From Sulfoacidibacillus thermotolerans (lineage in GTDB: Bacteria > Bacillota > Bacilli > Alicyclobacillales > SLC66): DNA of 64,000 nt. The DNA lies in NCBI RefSeq assembly GCF_003144315.1, contig NZ_MPDK01000004.1, forward strand, positions 62,001 to 126,000, read 5' to 3'. The notes beneath the pieces were generated by a model, which was given only the letters and a program-made list of their open reading frames with translations, searched no databases and had not been told where the DNA came from. The position numbers and the translations under genes were made by a program. This document shows, one piece after another, positions 63,716 through 64,000 of the stretch (the first letter of the stretch is position 1; every line of letters begins with the position of its first letter).

Positions 63716-64000
63716 ATGGAAAATTCGGTTCAAAAACAAAACGAATGGGTTAGGGAGTCATTTCAAGCTCTCGGAACACAGATCGATGTTTTGGTAAAGG
63801 TGCAACGCTGCGCAACAAAGCAAATTAGCGAGTGGATACATGAGGAAATATCCCGCGGAGAGCGTGCACTTTCTAGATTTCGTGAAGACAGTGAATTGAC
63901 GCAACTCAATCGTTCATTAGGTGTGGAGCAACGCGTGACAGATAGGCTTTTTGAATCTCTCGTATTAGCTTATGAATCCTATGAATGCACACAAGGTGTA
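63716..64000 (+). CDS. ApbE-like FAD:protein FMN transferase (N-terminal part, runs off the window)
   Basis: The first 95 residues are visible. QALGTQIDVLV and LSRFREDSELTQLNRS are the typical ApbE N-terminal motifs (GT-x(n)-FD-x-FRxDSELSxLN). ApbE attaches FMN to a Thr or Ser of a target protein outside the membrane. RBS GGAG. Coupled to the di-heme protein, which supports an extracytoplasmic electron-transfer role. The metal-binding and catalytic C-terminal part is not in view. Confidence 0.85.
   Translation, partial: MENSVQKQNEWVRESFQALGTQIDVLVKVQRCATKQISEWIHEEISRGERALSRFREDSELTQLNRSLGVEQRVTDRLFESLVLAYESYECTQGV

Overview
The window reads as chromosomal DNA of a low-to-mid GC, spore-forming Firmicute, most like the acidophilic, iron/sulfur-oxidising relatives of Alicyclobacillus (Sulfoacidibacillus/Acidibacillus type). 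This placement is inferred from the spoVK-hflX-ynbB-glnR-glnA-lexA gene order known from Bacillus, a sufCDSUB operon, a leucine T-box, a Firmicute-type SOS box, and a cluster of sulfide/persulfide genes. No phage, insertion sequence, CRISPR array or rRNA was seen.

Layout. 0-5.1 kb: a TerC-family membrane protein; a converging, translationally coupled operon of a Ppx/GppA phosphatase, two thymidylate-kinase-like proteins and an HD-domain protein; a small HTH protein; a SufT-like protein. 5.2-11.4 kb: the sufCDSUB operon, followed by a Rieske ferredoxin and an IscR-like Rrf2 regulator, with an IscR type-1-like palindrome over the putative start of transcription. 11.5-17.4 kb: an oppDFABC peptide importer. 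17.4-22.9 kb: an NRAMP-related transporter, a FadR-like TetR regulator with etfBA, and small membrane proteins. 22.9-24.6 kb: a glycosyltransferase and a DUF2892 protein.

24.7-40.2 kb: a redox and sulfur block. It holds a TlpA-like thioredoxin, an Lgt-like membrane protein, a NarL/NreC-type response regulator with a converging PAS kinase that has four cysteines, a CoA-disulfide/persulfide reductase-rhodanese fusion, a LmbE-type deacetylase, cydABDC, a histidine-kinase-like membrane protein without its phospho-acceptor His, a rhodanese-persulfide dioxygenase fusion and a sulfide:quinone oxidoreductase. A 16-bp palindrome family, TAGTCY-N4-GGACTA, recurs upstream of several of these genes. This suggests one sulfide/O2-responsive regulon, which is the best candidate here for an undescribed system.

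40.3-44.5 kb: a minimal chemotaxis set (cheY, cheA with two P2-like domains, a soluble receptor, cheW). 44.5-48.7 kb: a CUT1 sugar importer without its own ATPase, then a long intergenic stretch. 48.8-53.6 kb: tRNA-Ala, tRNA-Asn and tRNA-Ser genes, T-box-leuS, dapF and an EamA transporter. 53.7-59.9 kb: spoVK, an unusual small GTPase, hflX, ynbB, glnR and glnA. 59.9-64 kb: lexA with an SOS box shared with a divergent DUF1294 gene, an MFS transporter, then two small anchored proteins, a di-heme ferric-reductase-like membrane protein and the start of an ApbE-type FMN transferase. The last group looks like part of an extracytoplasmic electron-transfer module that continues past the window.
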